Shown: in pieces, positions 46,802 to 58,800 of the stretch
Layout of the letters: every line of letters starts with the position of its first letter
Numbering within the stretch: the stretch's first letter is position 1
Assembly: GCF_003597395.2 (NCBI RefSeq)
Contig: NC_133790.1
Span: forward strand, 24,600,200-24,664,199
Source: Chelonoidis abingdonii
Lineage: Eukaryota; Chordata; Testudines; Testudinidae
DNA: 64,000 nucleotides
Direction of reading: 5' to 3'
Program-made: the position numbers and the translations under genes
The notes under the pieces: generated by a model
Database searches by the model: none
What the model was told of the DNA's origin: nothing
The model's input: the letters and a program-made list of their open reading frames with translations, nothing else

Positions 46802-49800
46802 CTAAGGCAGAAGAAAAGCATACATGTAAATACTCCATTTGGCCAGATCCTGCGCTGAAGGTATTGCTGGGTCAGGCAGCAGATATGGGTTTTACAATTA
46901 AACAAATGTATTTCACGGATAGCTTCTGGAAATACAGGCAAGTCGCATATTAGGTGCACAAATTCAGCTTTGCGTGGTTGGCAAAAACAAGGAAAAACTG
47001 CATCTGTAGTGCAGGCAATTTCACCTGCCATTCAACTCAGTGAGTATTTCATTATACACGGTTTTCGCTTTACATGCTAACTGCGGAATGGAACCCGCAT
47101 GTAAGATGAGACTTGCCTGTATACAATTTTGCATGTGCCCATGCTAAAACACATGCAGGAACCACTGAAGATGGTGGGTGCAGTCCTGTAATGTGATACA
47201 AAGTTGTGAACCGGGCATTGGGCAGCATTAACAGTAACCTTCCCTTAGGAAGGGTTCAGACAGGCCAAACCTCATCTTAAAGATAACTGTTAGGGGAGAA
47301 AAGGCAGCTGGGGCAAGCAAAGCAACAGGCTTCGAAGGGATACTCACTCGATGTCTGCCATTTTGATCAGGAGTTGGATTCGGACAGAAGGTGGAAAGTC
47401 AACTAGGGAGAGAGATGAAGACAGATTGAGTAAATGTGGTGTTTTAAGAAAGAATCAAGTCATTTAGAGTGCCAGCAATGCCCCTCTGCCATGTACACTG
47501 GCCAAACCAGACAGTCTACACACAAAAGAAGAGGGAGGGAATCGCTCAGTGGTTTGAGCATTGGCCTGCTAAGGGAGGGTTGTGAGTTCAATCCTTAAGG
47601 GGGCCACTTAGGGATCTGGGGCAAAAATCAGTACTTGGTCCTGCTAGTGAAGGCAGGGGGCTGGACTCAATGACCTTTCAAGGTCCCTTCCAGTTCTAGG
47701 AGACAGGTATACCTCCAATTATTAAGAATAAATGGACACAAATTAGACCAAGAATTATAACATTCAAAACCAGTCAGAGAACACTTCAACCTCCCTGGTC
47801 ACTTGATTAGAGACCTAAAAGTCACAATACTCCAACTGCTAAACTTGAATTAGGCTTGAATAAAGACTGGAGTGGATCGGTCACTACACAAAGTAAAACT
47901 ACTTCCCCACACTAATTTTTCCCCTACAATTACTCAGACCTTCTTGTCAACTGTTGGACATGGGCCATCCTGATTATAACTACAAAAGTTTTAGTTTTTT
48001 TCTCCTGATAATAGCCCACCTTAATTGATCAGTCTCATTATAGTTGGTACAGCAACACCCATTTTTTCATGTTCTCTGTGTATGATATGTATTTTCCACT
48101 GCATGCATCCGATGAAGTGGGCTGTAGCCCACGAAAGCTTATGCCCAAATAAACGTGTTAGTCTCTAAGGTGCCACAAGGACTCCAAGTCATTTAAGGCT
48201 CCTAAGTGGACCTGCCCTGTGAGGGAGAATGGCTATTTGAGACAGTAATTGAAGATGGCTGCACAGCCCAGTGTTAGCTCTGCTATAGGGAGACAGCAAT
48301 AGCAGCCAATCTGTCCCCAACCAAAACACATGCTGCTAATAGCAAATGTGTCTCAGCCATAAAGACCGTGCACCACAAAGCAAAACAGGCAGGTCAGACA
48401 CTACTAAATAGGAAGTGAAAAATCCAAACTGGGCTATTGCTTTGTGGCCAGCTCCATGTCAGTTCTTCCCCCACCTCTGGCCAGTCTAACCGATGAATGG
48501 AGCCACATATGGTGAGGAGTTACCTGTGGGGCTGCCTCTTCCCATAGCACAGACACCATCTTCCCTGGTTACAGCCTCATCCAGAGTCCCCAGACCGTAG
48601 CCAGGCCCCAAGAGGGATTTGTTTCTTATGGGTTAATGAGGAACACTGTCAACAAGCTACTTTGGTGGATATGCATGTTAAGATGGAGTGACCACGTCGT
48701 GCTGGCCAGCCAGAGAAGCATTACCTCGATGCACAAACAAGTGGATCTCTGTCAGGATGTCATGCAGAGCCAAACCCTTCAGTGTCTTCAGCTCCAGGAT
48801 TTCTCGGGAGAGAGTCAAGGGATTTTTTTGCACAGAATTCTGAAGCCCAGCAGTAGATGCCATTGAAACAAGGGATTCCTGTCCCCCAGTTCACTGGATC
48901 CTTGGTGGGGTGAGCTAACATAGGATCAGCTCTGAACCAACAGCCATGAGGGAGCAGGATCGGGCCCGGAGCTCCCTGGCAGTGGTGCACCGAATGCTCG
49001 GAGGTTGGAAATGAAAGGAGCTGCACCACATCCGCAATTCAGACATCAGCCCACAGGCCTGCAACACCCAGAGCTTCCCTGTGCTGATCAAAGGGAACCT
49101 GTGCATCCCTGGGAAGCACCACTCCCCATGAGAGAAGGGGAGATGCAGACGTATGACCTGGGCATGCTATAACGATGTAATTGGCATGAGTTACTCGAGT
49201 GGTCAAGTGCCTTATAAAGCAAAAGCCTCCCTTTTCCATTTGCACAGTTGGTAAAAGGGGCCACGGGATGCCATCCCATTGTCACCATGCTAGTCGGCCG
49301 CCCATCTCACTTGCCCCTCAGGGTAGTGTAAGGAGGACGATGGAAAGGATACTTTTATAGGCAGTGGAGAAGTCCTGGTTCAGCATCCAGTCGAGAATGT
49401 TGGCAATGTCAGACTTCAGGGGGTGCCCTGTGCAGGTGTACACGGTGTCCTCTGTCACCTTCCCAAAGGCCATGGTGGTGCTCTGCCAGGAGAGGAGGAG
49501 AGGTCAGGGGGCAGCTCCGGCCATCAGACCTTTAGGGTACGTCCACACGGGGACAAAAGACCTCCAGCATGGCCACAGCTGGCTCGGGTCAGCTCACTGA
49601 GGCTCCTGGGGCTTGGCTGGTGCGGCTAAAAATTGCTGTGAAGACCTTCAGGCTCAGGCTGGTGCCCAAGCTCTGGGACCCTTCCTCCTCGCAGGGTCTC
49701 AGAGCTCAGGCTCCAGACCAAGTGTCTACACAGCAGTTTTTCAGCCTCAGAGCCCAAGCCCGGCTAACCTGGGCCAGTCATGTGTTGTTTATCCCTCTGT

Positions 49801-52800
49801 GGATGCAGCCTCTGTGACTAGAATGGATTTTCCCTCCCATTAGCCCTGTGGGACCCATGCACTATGGAAGACCAAGCAGGATCCTGTTCTGTCTTGTGCA
49901 TCATCAACAGAAACAGCTCTAAGTGCACAGATGTCACCCATTATAAATCTAGGGTAGGCAACGGGGCTGCGTGGGTGTCACTGGCCCCTTAAGAACCTGT
50001 GACAGCATTTTAGGAAGGATTCTGAGCCTGCCGTGAGTTTCAAGGAAGGTTGTGGCAGGAGCCGTTCTGCTTGTCATCTGAACGAGTCACCAAAAGGCGG
50101 ACATGGAACCCCACCCACGGTGCCATTTCACAGTTGCTTCAGTACAGGGAGTGAAGAAGAATCTACCATGGTCCCCTCACCCCCACAATACAATCTGTGC
50201 AATCAGAACAGACTAGCTTCCCCACCCGCCTTCCCTGTATACCATCTGCTGCTGCTGCAGCTTTCCTCAGCCACTTGCCAACGGTCCTCAGCCAGCGCTG
50301 GTTCCCCAGAAGTCACTGCAATGGTGGGGAGAAGGGCTGAGGGTTCTGGAGGGCGCTGAGGTGAACCCGTTGCCTGTGGTTGCATTACCATCTCTACCTG
50401 GCTGCTCCTGCTGTAGCCAGTCTCACAGTAGACCCTGGGCTGGAGCGGAGCCAAGCACGGGCACATTGAGATGCCTAGGCCCGCAGTGCACTCTTGCCTA
50501 CAAATACCACCTGCAACACTGAGTAACTGGAGGAAGAGCCCCTGAATCTCTCCCTTATCCATGGGGATGAGGGTGTTGCACATGACCTGACCCCGTGAAC
50601 CATTCCACGCACACATCAAGGAAGGAGACGTCCATCTGGCCATTACACAAGTGGCACCATTGCCACTCTGAAATCAGAGATGCAGCCTCTGGTACTGGGA
50701 GGTGGGGGCAGCAAGCTGAAGCCACACACAGGACTGTACCTGCAAAATATTCAGAGCTCTGCGCATGTCCCCGCTGGAGAGGGTCACCAGTGCTTTCATC
50801 CCATCTTCACTTACATCAGCCCTGAAAGACACAGATTTCAGGATGCACAGCAGGGGCCCTGAGCCCTGGAGAACTGCCGAGTCACACAACAGCCACCAGG
50901 GGACACCCCAATATTTGAACAGTCCTGACAATGTCAAAAAGCCATGTACGGACATGGCACCGTGACAGGTTTGGGGCCCTCTGTCTCTATGCAAAATAGT
51001 ATCTTCTCTCCTCTTCCCGGCTGCCAGGCGCAAAGACAACAGATCCTGACACCTCAGGACCATTTGTTCAGGCCGAAGTAGACTGATAGACAGTCCACTC
51101 CCATGTGAGCAGGCAGCTCATCCGATTGCATTGCCTGGAGCGGGGCTGTGCAAGACAACCTTCAGTCGGACCAGCAGATTCCAACAAGGGCATGCAGGGC
51201 ATGGGAAGAGCCATGAGGCTATGGAGGCAGAAAGCAAGTATTCCCAGGGGAGAGGCTTAGTGAAGTAGAGGAGAATTTGCTGGTCGAAAGAGAAGCACTG
51301 GCTAGAAGCAGGTGTGCAATATCTGCCCCCGCGACGACCTTCCATCACACACAGGACTCTGCCACTGCATTCACATCTCACCTACGCTACACTTGCTATT
51401 CCTGTGGCCAATCAGGCCAAAAGGTTCATGTCAAAAACCCCAATACTTGGGGCTAGGCTGAGTTCAGACTTGTCTCATTTGCTACCCAGCTCTTCAGAAG
51501 TTAAACACCAGCCCACACCTCCGCTATGCCACCAAGGTTTTAACCACAAACCGTGGCTGGTTCCATTTGTCTTAAAGAGCAGTTCTACTCTGAATGGACA
51601 ACCTTTTCTCTCCCCAGCACAAGCTCCCTGGGTAGGCACGCAGACAGATCTTTAGTACGAAAAGCAAGGAGCCAACACAGCTATAAGAGAGGGAGTGAGC
51701 TGGTTTCCACTCTGCCTGAAGCATTATTAACAGAGTAATTAAGCTCTAATGAAAGCCTGGTTCTGCTGTGCTGCACCTGGGCAGGCCCAGTGTCAATGGA
51801 GCAACTCAGGTGCAATTAGGGCCCAATTTGGCCCTGCAGAACCTTCCTTAGTGGGGATGAGGGTAAGGAGGAGAAAATCCAGCTTAAGTTCACACAGCTG
51901 GCAACCAGTAGAGCCGAGGGGACCTGAGCAAGTTTGCCCTAGAAAACCACAAACAAATGGGACTTCAGGAGGCCTCTCTTCTTTTTAGTCTTACAATTGC
52001 ATTTGAAGCTGCAAAGCAGCTTAAGGAAGGGACCTGCTCAGAGACTGAGCCCCCAAGGACCTACAGGCATCTCTAGCTGCCAAAGGTTGAAGGGAACAAA
52101 AGAAAAGACACAGAGGAAAGCCACAGTTCCCTGCAGGAGGAGAAATGTGTGGAGGAAACTGGAGAGAAGGAAAAAGGCAGCTGGTCCTTCCAGAGGTAAG
52201 AGGAGGATTTAGGAGAGCCCAGACAAATTGGGGAGGGAGGATATTATGGAAAGCAATGAGGACACCCATGATTGCATGAACAAAGGCAGGAGGCAGCTGA
52301 ATAGGTCAGATGTTTCCCTGATGTGAAACTCCATTTCCATTTTGTTCTGACTCCCCTCCCATCCCCAACAATGCTTTTTACTCACATCTCTTCCTTGATG
52401 ACATGCTGCAGCCTGGGGACCATGAGTTCTGGAGTCAGGGGGCCAAAGCGGAACCTTGTGCATCTGGATTGCAAGGCAGGGATGATCTTGGAGAGGTAGT
52501 TACAGATCAGGCAAAACCTGGTGTTCTCAGTGAATTTCTCAATCACTGCAAAGGGAGTGGGGGTGGGGAAGGGGAAGGGAATTGCCAGTCAGAACTTGCA
52601 CCAATCTATGTTGTTGCAGTCAGAAGAGAGTTAGTGAACACAGGCAATATAAGCCATGGCATAGACCATTCCACTCTGCAGAGCGGGGGCACAGGAGGCT
52701 ATGAAATAGCCTGGAATTCCTGGAGTTTGAGTTTCACCTCCCAGAAGGCTGGACTCAAGCCCCTTATCCTTCCAAAGAAGAATTTCCAGGAATTTACTGT

Positions 52801-55800
52801 GGGTGGTCCCTTTGGTCAAGACCTGGAACACTGAGCCCATGTCATTATCATGAAGATACCATACAAAATACCATTATGAAGATTCCTCCTCTCATAGCTG
52901 CCTTCAGGAGTTAACGTGTATTGCTCCTTTCATCCCAAAGCGTGGTACTGGTGGATATATGCAAACACACACACCACTCCAGCACAGGAGATGCAGTCAC
53001 TGGGGTGTTAGGCAACAGCTCCCTTGCATACAACACTGCTACACACACTGTCGTGTCACATGCACAGCGTTACCACTTGCTTGGGAAAAGCTTAAGTAGA
53101 CAACTTGCTCTGAGGGTGGGAGTCACAACTGCATGAAATCACAGCTGGGCCTAGGGTGACCAGATGTCCTGATTTTATAGGGACAGTCCCGATTTTGGGG
53201 GCTTTTTCTTATATAGGCACCTATTTCCCCCACCCCACCCCATCCTGATTTTTCACACTTGCTATCTGGTCACCTTAGTGGGGCCCTGTCTCAGCAAATT
53301 ACCGAGAGCCGTTGAGAGCTACCACACCCTTCTCCGGTCATAAGCTGAATGCCACTCACCTCGCCTTAGGGCATTCTGGGCATCCTGGGTCATGGCATCT
53401 GCTTCATCCAGGATCACAAGCTTAAAACCTTTCCTAATGGAAAGAGAGGGGATGGCTGCTTCAGTCATCCCTGCCTACAGCCTAACCTACTGTGGGCGAG
53501 CTGGAGGAAGCCCATGGAGTCAATTCGAGCTTGGCCCCGGGATATATAGAGCTAGGAGAGACCTAGCCCTACTAATGCATTAACCCCTCCTTACGCCCGT
53601 CTCTTTTTCGGCTGAAATCGAGTATTTCAAGCCATCACTCCCACCTGATTCACACCACTTTACCCCAGACTCACAGTAGCGTCCCTTTGCGTACCCAGAA
53701 TCCTCTATCTTCTCTCCCGTCCGCAGCATTGTTCACACACTGCTGATGAATAAACACGTTTCAGAAGTGGCCATTGAGTGTTGGTGCCTAGCTCGATACA
53801 CCCAAGGGCCTGACTGCCAGAGGTGCTGAGCTCCTGCAGCTCTAGTGACTTTGGGAGTTGATGTTCAGCATCTCTGGTAATCAGGCCCCGGATGGGTCTC
53901 CCAAAAAGCAAGGCACTGCACATCAGGGGCCACTTCTGAGAATGTTGGGCCTTGATTCCTTTCATCTGTTAGTCCGTTCCCACCACACTCTCATCCCAGA
54001 TGCTCATCTCAGCACTCTCCCCAGTCTTTTTACAGTAAAGCCCCCAAAACAGCATACCAGACTGAAGCTGTGAGGACATGCTTCTCTCCTCTGCGTTACA
54101 CTACTCCCAGAGACTGCAATAACTTTCTTATCTCCCTGAATACTCTTATTTCCTCCTCCTTTATCATGCAAAGAATACTTTCCACATATCTCCTGTCCAG
54201 TCACTACCTACTCCATTCTGTTCCTGTCTGTAACCGTCCACTGAGAAAGCATGTGCTTCCCCCCAAAACTGACCATCTCCTTTTAAGCCAAGAGCGCTAT
54301 TTCAGTGTCATGCTATACATTCTATGGACTCCTTGTGACTTGGTGCATGTCAGAGAGAGGAAAGAGACAAAGCACAGATAAAAGGAGAAACCACCTCTTG
54401 TGAGGCAAGGGATGCAAACATGTTATGGCACTTACTTAAAGATTGTCCTTGTGCTAGCAAAGCTCAGGATGGGTCCTCTGACGACATCAATTCCTCTGTC
54501 ATCTGAAGCATTCAGCTAGAGAGAGAGGGAGCTAGCATTATTTAATGCATCTCTGCACAGTAAGAGCTTGTCTACACCTGAAAACTGCACTGGTGAAATA
54601 CTATGGTGGGGATTTAGATTTAGTTAAACTGGTGCAAGCCACTGCATGGACACTTATTTTGGTTGAAGAGCAGTTTAAGTTTACTGAGATCTACTGATGA
54701 AAAGTGGTATAAGGGCCATGTATTGCAGTTGTTATTGTTGATTATAATAATAGGGAAAGGTTTAAGCTAAATGGACATAAGCCTCTCAAACTAAAATAAG
54801 ATTGTCCACACCATGACTTGTACTGGTCTAACTTAAACCAGGTCAACTTCCTTGGGTACACCAGGCCTAAGACTGCAGCGTACATGCAGGTCTCAATATT
54901 TAGAGAGGCAAAGGGAAGCTGATCTTTAGTTGTGCTTATGGAGAAGCACTCCAGGATGCTAACTGTAACCCTGGCTAGCCCTTCACCATACCAAGAGCAG
55001 AGTTACGGGAGCTGGAAAGTACTACCTTCAAATGAACAAGAGCACCGGGGCCAGCAGGACACTGTGCTTTACCTCCAAAACCATGGCATTGAATTCCTTG
55101 TCTTTGTAGAGCTGTTTAGCACAGGCCAAAATTGTGGAGGTCTTGCCAGTGCCAGGTGGTCCATAGAGGAGAAGGTGAGGCAGACGATCTTCGCTGATGA
55201 ACTTCTGAACTGATGAGAGATGGGTTACGGGGTGAGGAAAAGAAGAGACCCTTCTGATTAGATACTGAGTGAGTGGCTGTTAGTCTTCCTGCCCTTAGAT
55301 TTAGGGGGCTAACCTATAGCATCCCCTGCATGCTGAACTCCAGATACCTTCAGAGTACAGCACATGATCATGAGACCATTTTGAGAGGGGCACATTTGAA
55401 ACAAGTTTTTTTTTTTTGGCTCGAAAATGCTTAAAAATCCTGCTTGGTTTTGACATAGTCTAGTTTAAAGTTCTGCCCTTTGCTCCTGAGCATTTCATCA
55501 GCTATCTACAGAGTCCCCTTGCATGACAGCCACCCATGGAATGTAGGGTTCATGAAGTTAAGTGGGGCCCAAAGGAGGTGGGAAGGGGACGCTGTAGGCT
55601 AGGACATCCTTGCCCTTACAAACAGTGCCACAGGATCTTCAGTGCCCACCAGTGGGGATGAGGAAAACTTATCTGTGCTTACCTGAAAGTTTCCTTTCTT
55701 TGAGCAGTAAGATCCACAGATCTCTTACACTGGGCACTTCTGCCTGCCTGCCTGCCGCTTGGGAGCAGAACTAAAACAAGCAGACACTAGCAGTAGGGAA

Positions 55801-58800
55801 ATGCCTCACACCCTGAAGTTCCCTGTAGCTCAGTCGTCCTCAACCACGGGTACACGTACTGCTGGGGGTACACCGAGGTCTTCCAGGGGCTACATCAACT
55901 CGTCTAGATATTTGCCTACTTTTACAACTGGCTACATAAAAAGCACTAGCGAAGTCAGTACAAACTAAAATGTCATACAATGACTTGTTCAGACTGCTCT
56001 CTATACTATACACTGAAATGTAAGTACGGTATTTATATTCTAACTGATTTTTATTATTATTATGGTAAAAATGAGTCAGCAATTTTTCAGTAGTAGTGTG
56101 CTGGGACACTTGTATTTTATGTCTGATTCTGCAAGCAAGTAGTTTAAGTGAGGTGAAACGTGGGGGTACGGGAGACAAATCAGATTCTTGACAGGGATAC
56201 AGTAGCCTGGAAAGGTTGAGAGCTACTGCTCTAGCTGACAACTTCCACAGCTGGGATAATTCCATTCTACTTTCCTAAATTACAGATTGTGTTAAATATT
56301 GAAAAAGCACAGAGCATGAGGATAACGTCCCCTAATGAAATAAACCTGAATCTTTGGGGGTCAATTTCCATCTCTATTCTGGATGACCGTTTGTCTCCAG
56401 GGTGTGCTGGATCCGTGGACCTTACTATTCAAAGAAAAGAGATTTTTAGGTAGAGTGCAAATAAATGTCCCTATTCTTCACCATACTAAGTTCCACAGGT
56501 TCGTTACAATGGGGTTTTTGTGCAGTATGGCTCCAGGGGGGAGAAACAGGATCATCCAAACTGAGAATTTATATATCCTCTTCCTTCCCCTGGGCACTGA
56601 GGTATGGAGAAGACTTCTGCCAAAAAAAGGCATTGGCTAACGAACAGCTGAACGATATGTAGTATTTGGTGAATGTATCTGGTCACTTAGCCACCTAGCA
56701 GCTCTCAGGACAAGGGAAGAGACTTCTCTGCCCCGAGACTGTCAATGCCCCTTGCAGACAGAGGTTTGATTAATTGAAAGAAGGAAGAATATTTCTTGAA
56801 TTCTTTTTGGGAATGAATACTGAGACAGTCGTGAGGACTCCCTGTCTGAATTCTAAGTACAGTACTGGTTCTCGTGTAAGAGAGCTCCCACTGCCTTAAA
56901 TAATGGACTTCACCCACGTGAATAAGTTTCATTTGTTGACATCTTACTAGGACCCAACTGATCATCACTTCCTCCAAGGATCCATTTTTAACCTGTCTGG
57001 TGCTGGTTGGGGGATTGGATTTGGCAATAGCAGCCCTGCTCTGTGAGGCAGAGATAGTGGAAGATCCCACGCGAGGGTAATCAGACCCCAAAGCCCCAGC
57101 CTCTTCAGCCAGAAAGAAACAGTCCCTCTGCTGCTCTCCCAAAGCCGTGGGAAAGGTGAGAGACATTGCTCAGCTTTAAATAGACCATTCACCACCTTGC
57201 AGCCGGCGTCTTGACAACCAGAGAGGCCACAAGGTGCTTTGCTGCTGTTTCCACATACAAAAAGATTAGTCATCAATGCCCACCAACCTGACTTAAAACG
57301 AGCAAGGATATTTCTGGCTGGAAATTCCAGTTTGCTTAATGCAGCCACTGCCATATAAATCTTGGAGTTGCTCTAAGGCAAGAGAGAACAGCTACCGACC
57401 TCACCTTGGAACCTGAAATCAGGCGTGCAGGAACAATTTTTACAGTAGGAGTGCTAAGAGCCATTGACCCAAACTGTAAACCCTGTGTATAATGGAAACC
57501 ACTTCAAGCTAGGAGCAGCAGCACCCCACACTCCCTTAGTTCCAGCACCTATGCCTGAGGTTTGTTCCAGCTGCCACTTACGAAGTGGTATTCTCTCTTG
57601 TATATTAGGACTTGTTCAGCTTGCCACATGACCTGTACTGCTCTCAGAATCCAGCCAGAGCCAGGACTGACAATCTACTGGTCTGGTGACTTTGACTAGC
57701 CTGAGCTTCCCAGGATCTCCCATGCTAACATGAAGAGAGCTGGGAACAGATCTGCCCAAGCACCTGATTCAATGACAAAAGGCCCCTATTACCTGTATGA
57801 AACAGACTGGTGTCCCGCTCTCTGAGACAGGGAGACCCCTTTAAGCTGTGACATTTTGAGGCTGAGAGGCCCATGCTTGCCAGACCATCCGCCATGTCAG
57901 CACTGCCTGTGACAGTGGATGGAGGGTGTCAGATGACATGCCATTTATTTTTGTTATGGGGCTGATGCCACCTGAGTGCTTTCCTGCCCAGGGGAGGGGC
58001 CTGAGGTGACACCATCCTGGGTGCGGCTGTCTGCAAAGGGCCTGTCTAGTGAGGAGACCACTCCTTCAGGTTTAAAACAAAAAAAAAATCTCCCCCAGTT
58101 CAAAGCACTGAGTCTCCCACCAGCAGGGAAGGCGGCCATGTTCACCTCTGTAGTGACTGGTGCACACTGGGGAACCCTCAGGCCTCCTAAAACGGAGGCC
58201 AAAGGAGCTAGAATGCAGTAAATGGTGGGGCAAAGAGGCCCTTTCCTGCTTGTTTGTTCTTCCACAGCGAGGCTGCTCTCCCTCTCCTCGAGCCACTTGC
58301 CCCTGAAGCTGGCAATACCAATCCTGATGGCCTCTTTTCCTTTGTGGGAGAGGGTGCCCCAGCCGGACTGGGCTGTGAGGGGGAAACTGTGCTCTGCCCA
58401 CACAACTGGCCAAGCTCTCAACAAGTGGAGTGAAGCAGGACCATGGCCTTGCCTTTTGCCTCTGGCTCTTCCTCGCCTAGCTCCCTCCCGGAAGCGTGCT
58501 AGGGCAGCAGCTACTGAAAACACCACAGGGGGAAAAGGAGCTCACGGGACAATCTCTCAAGGAGCAAAAATGCAGCCCTAGGATGTGACTGGGTATAAGA
58601 CAGATCAATTAATTAGCAGTCATGTGAGCCAGAAATCTGAGGGAGAAGATGGGAATGTTCCTCAGGAAAGCTCTGCAGCTGAGTGGTCTGGTCAAGCTGC
58701 CCATTGCTGGGAAGGTGGATAAAACCAGGGGGAATTTCAGGGAGAGGGGCATTCCCCAACTGCCAGTGACGGACAGGTCTGGTTCCTCCCCCAGGCAGGC

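Noticed and set aside
55073..55204. Alternative RFC5 exon 3 acceptor at GTTCAG|AAG
   Set aside because: It would start in phase 0, but exon 2 ends in phase 1. CATCAG|TTCAG five bases upstream restores IQKF and the full conserved sequence.
57954..58526. 190-codon minus-strand open frame in RFC5 intron 2
   Set aside because: No recognisable domain and a plus-strand frame overlaps it; not needed for the RFC5 reading frame.
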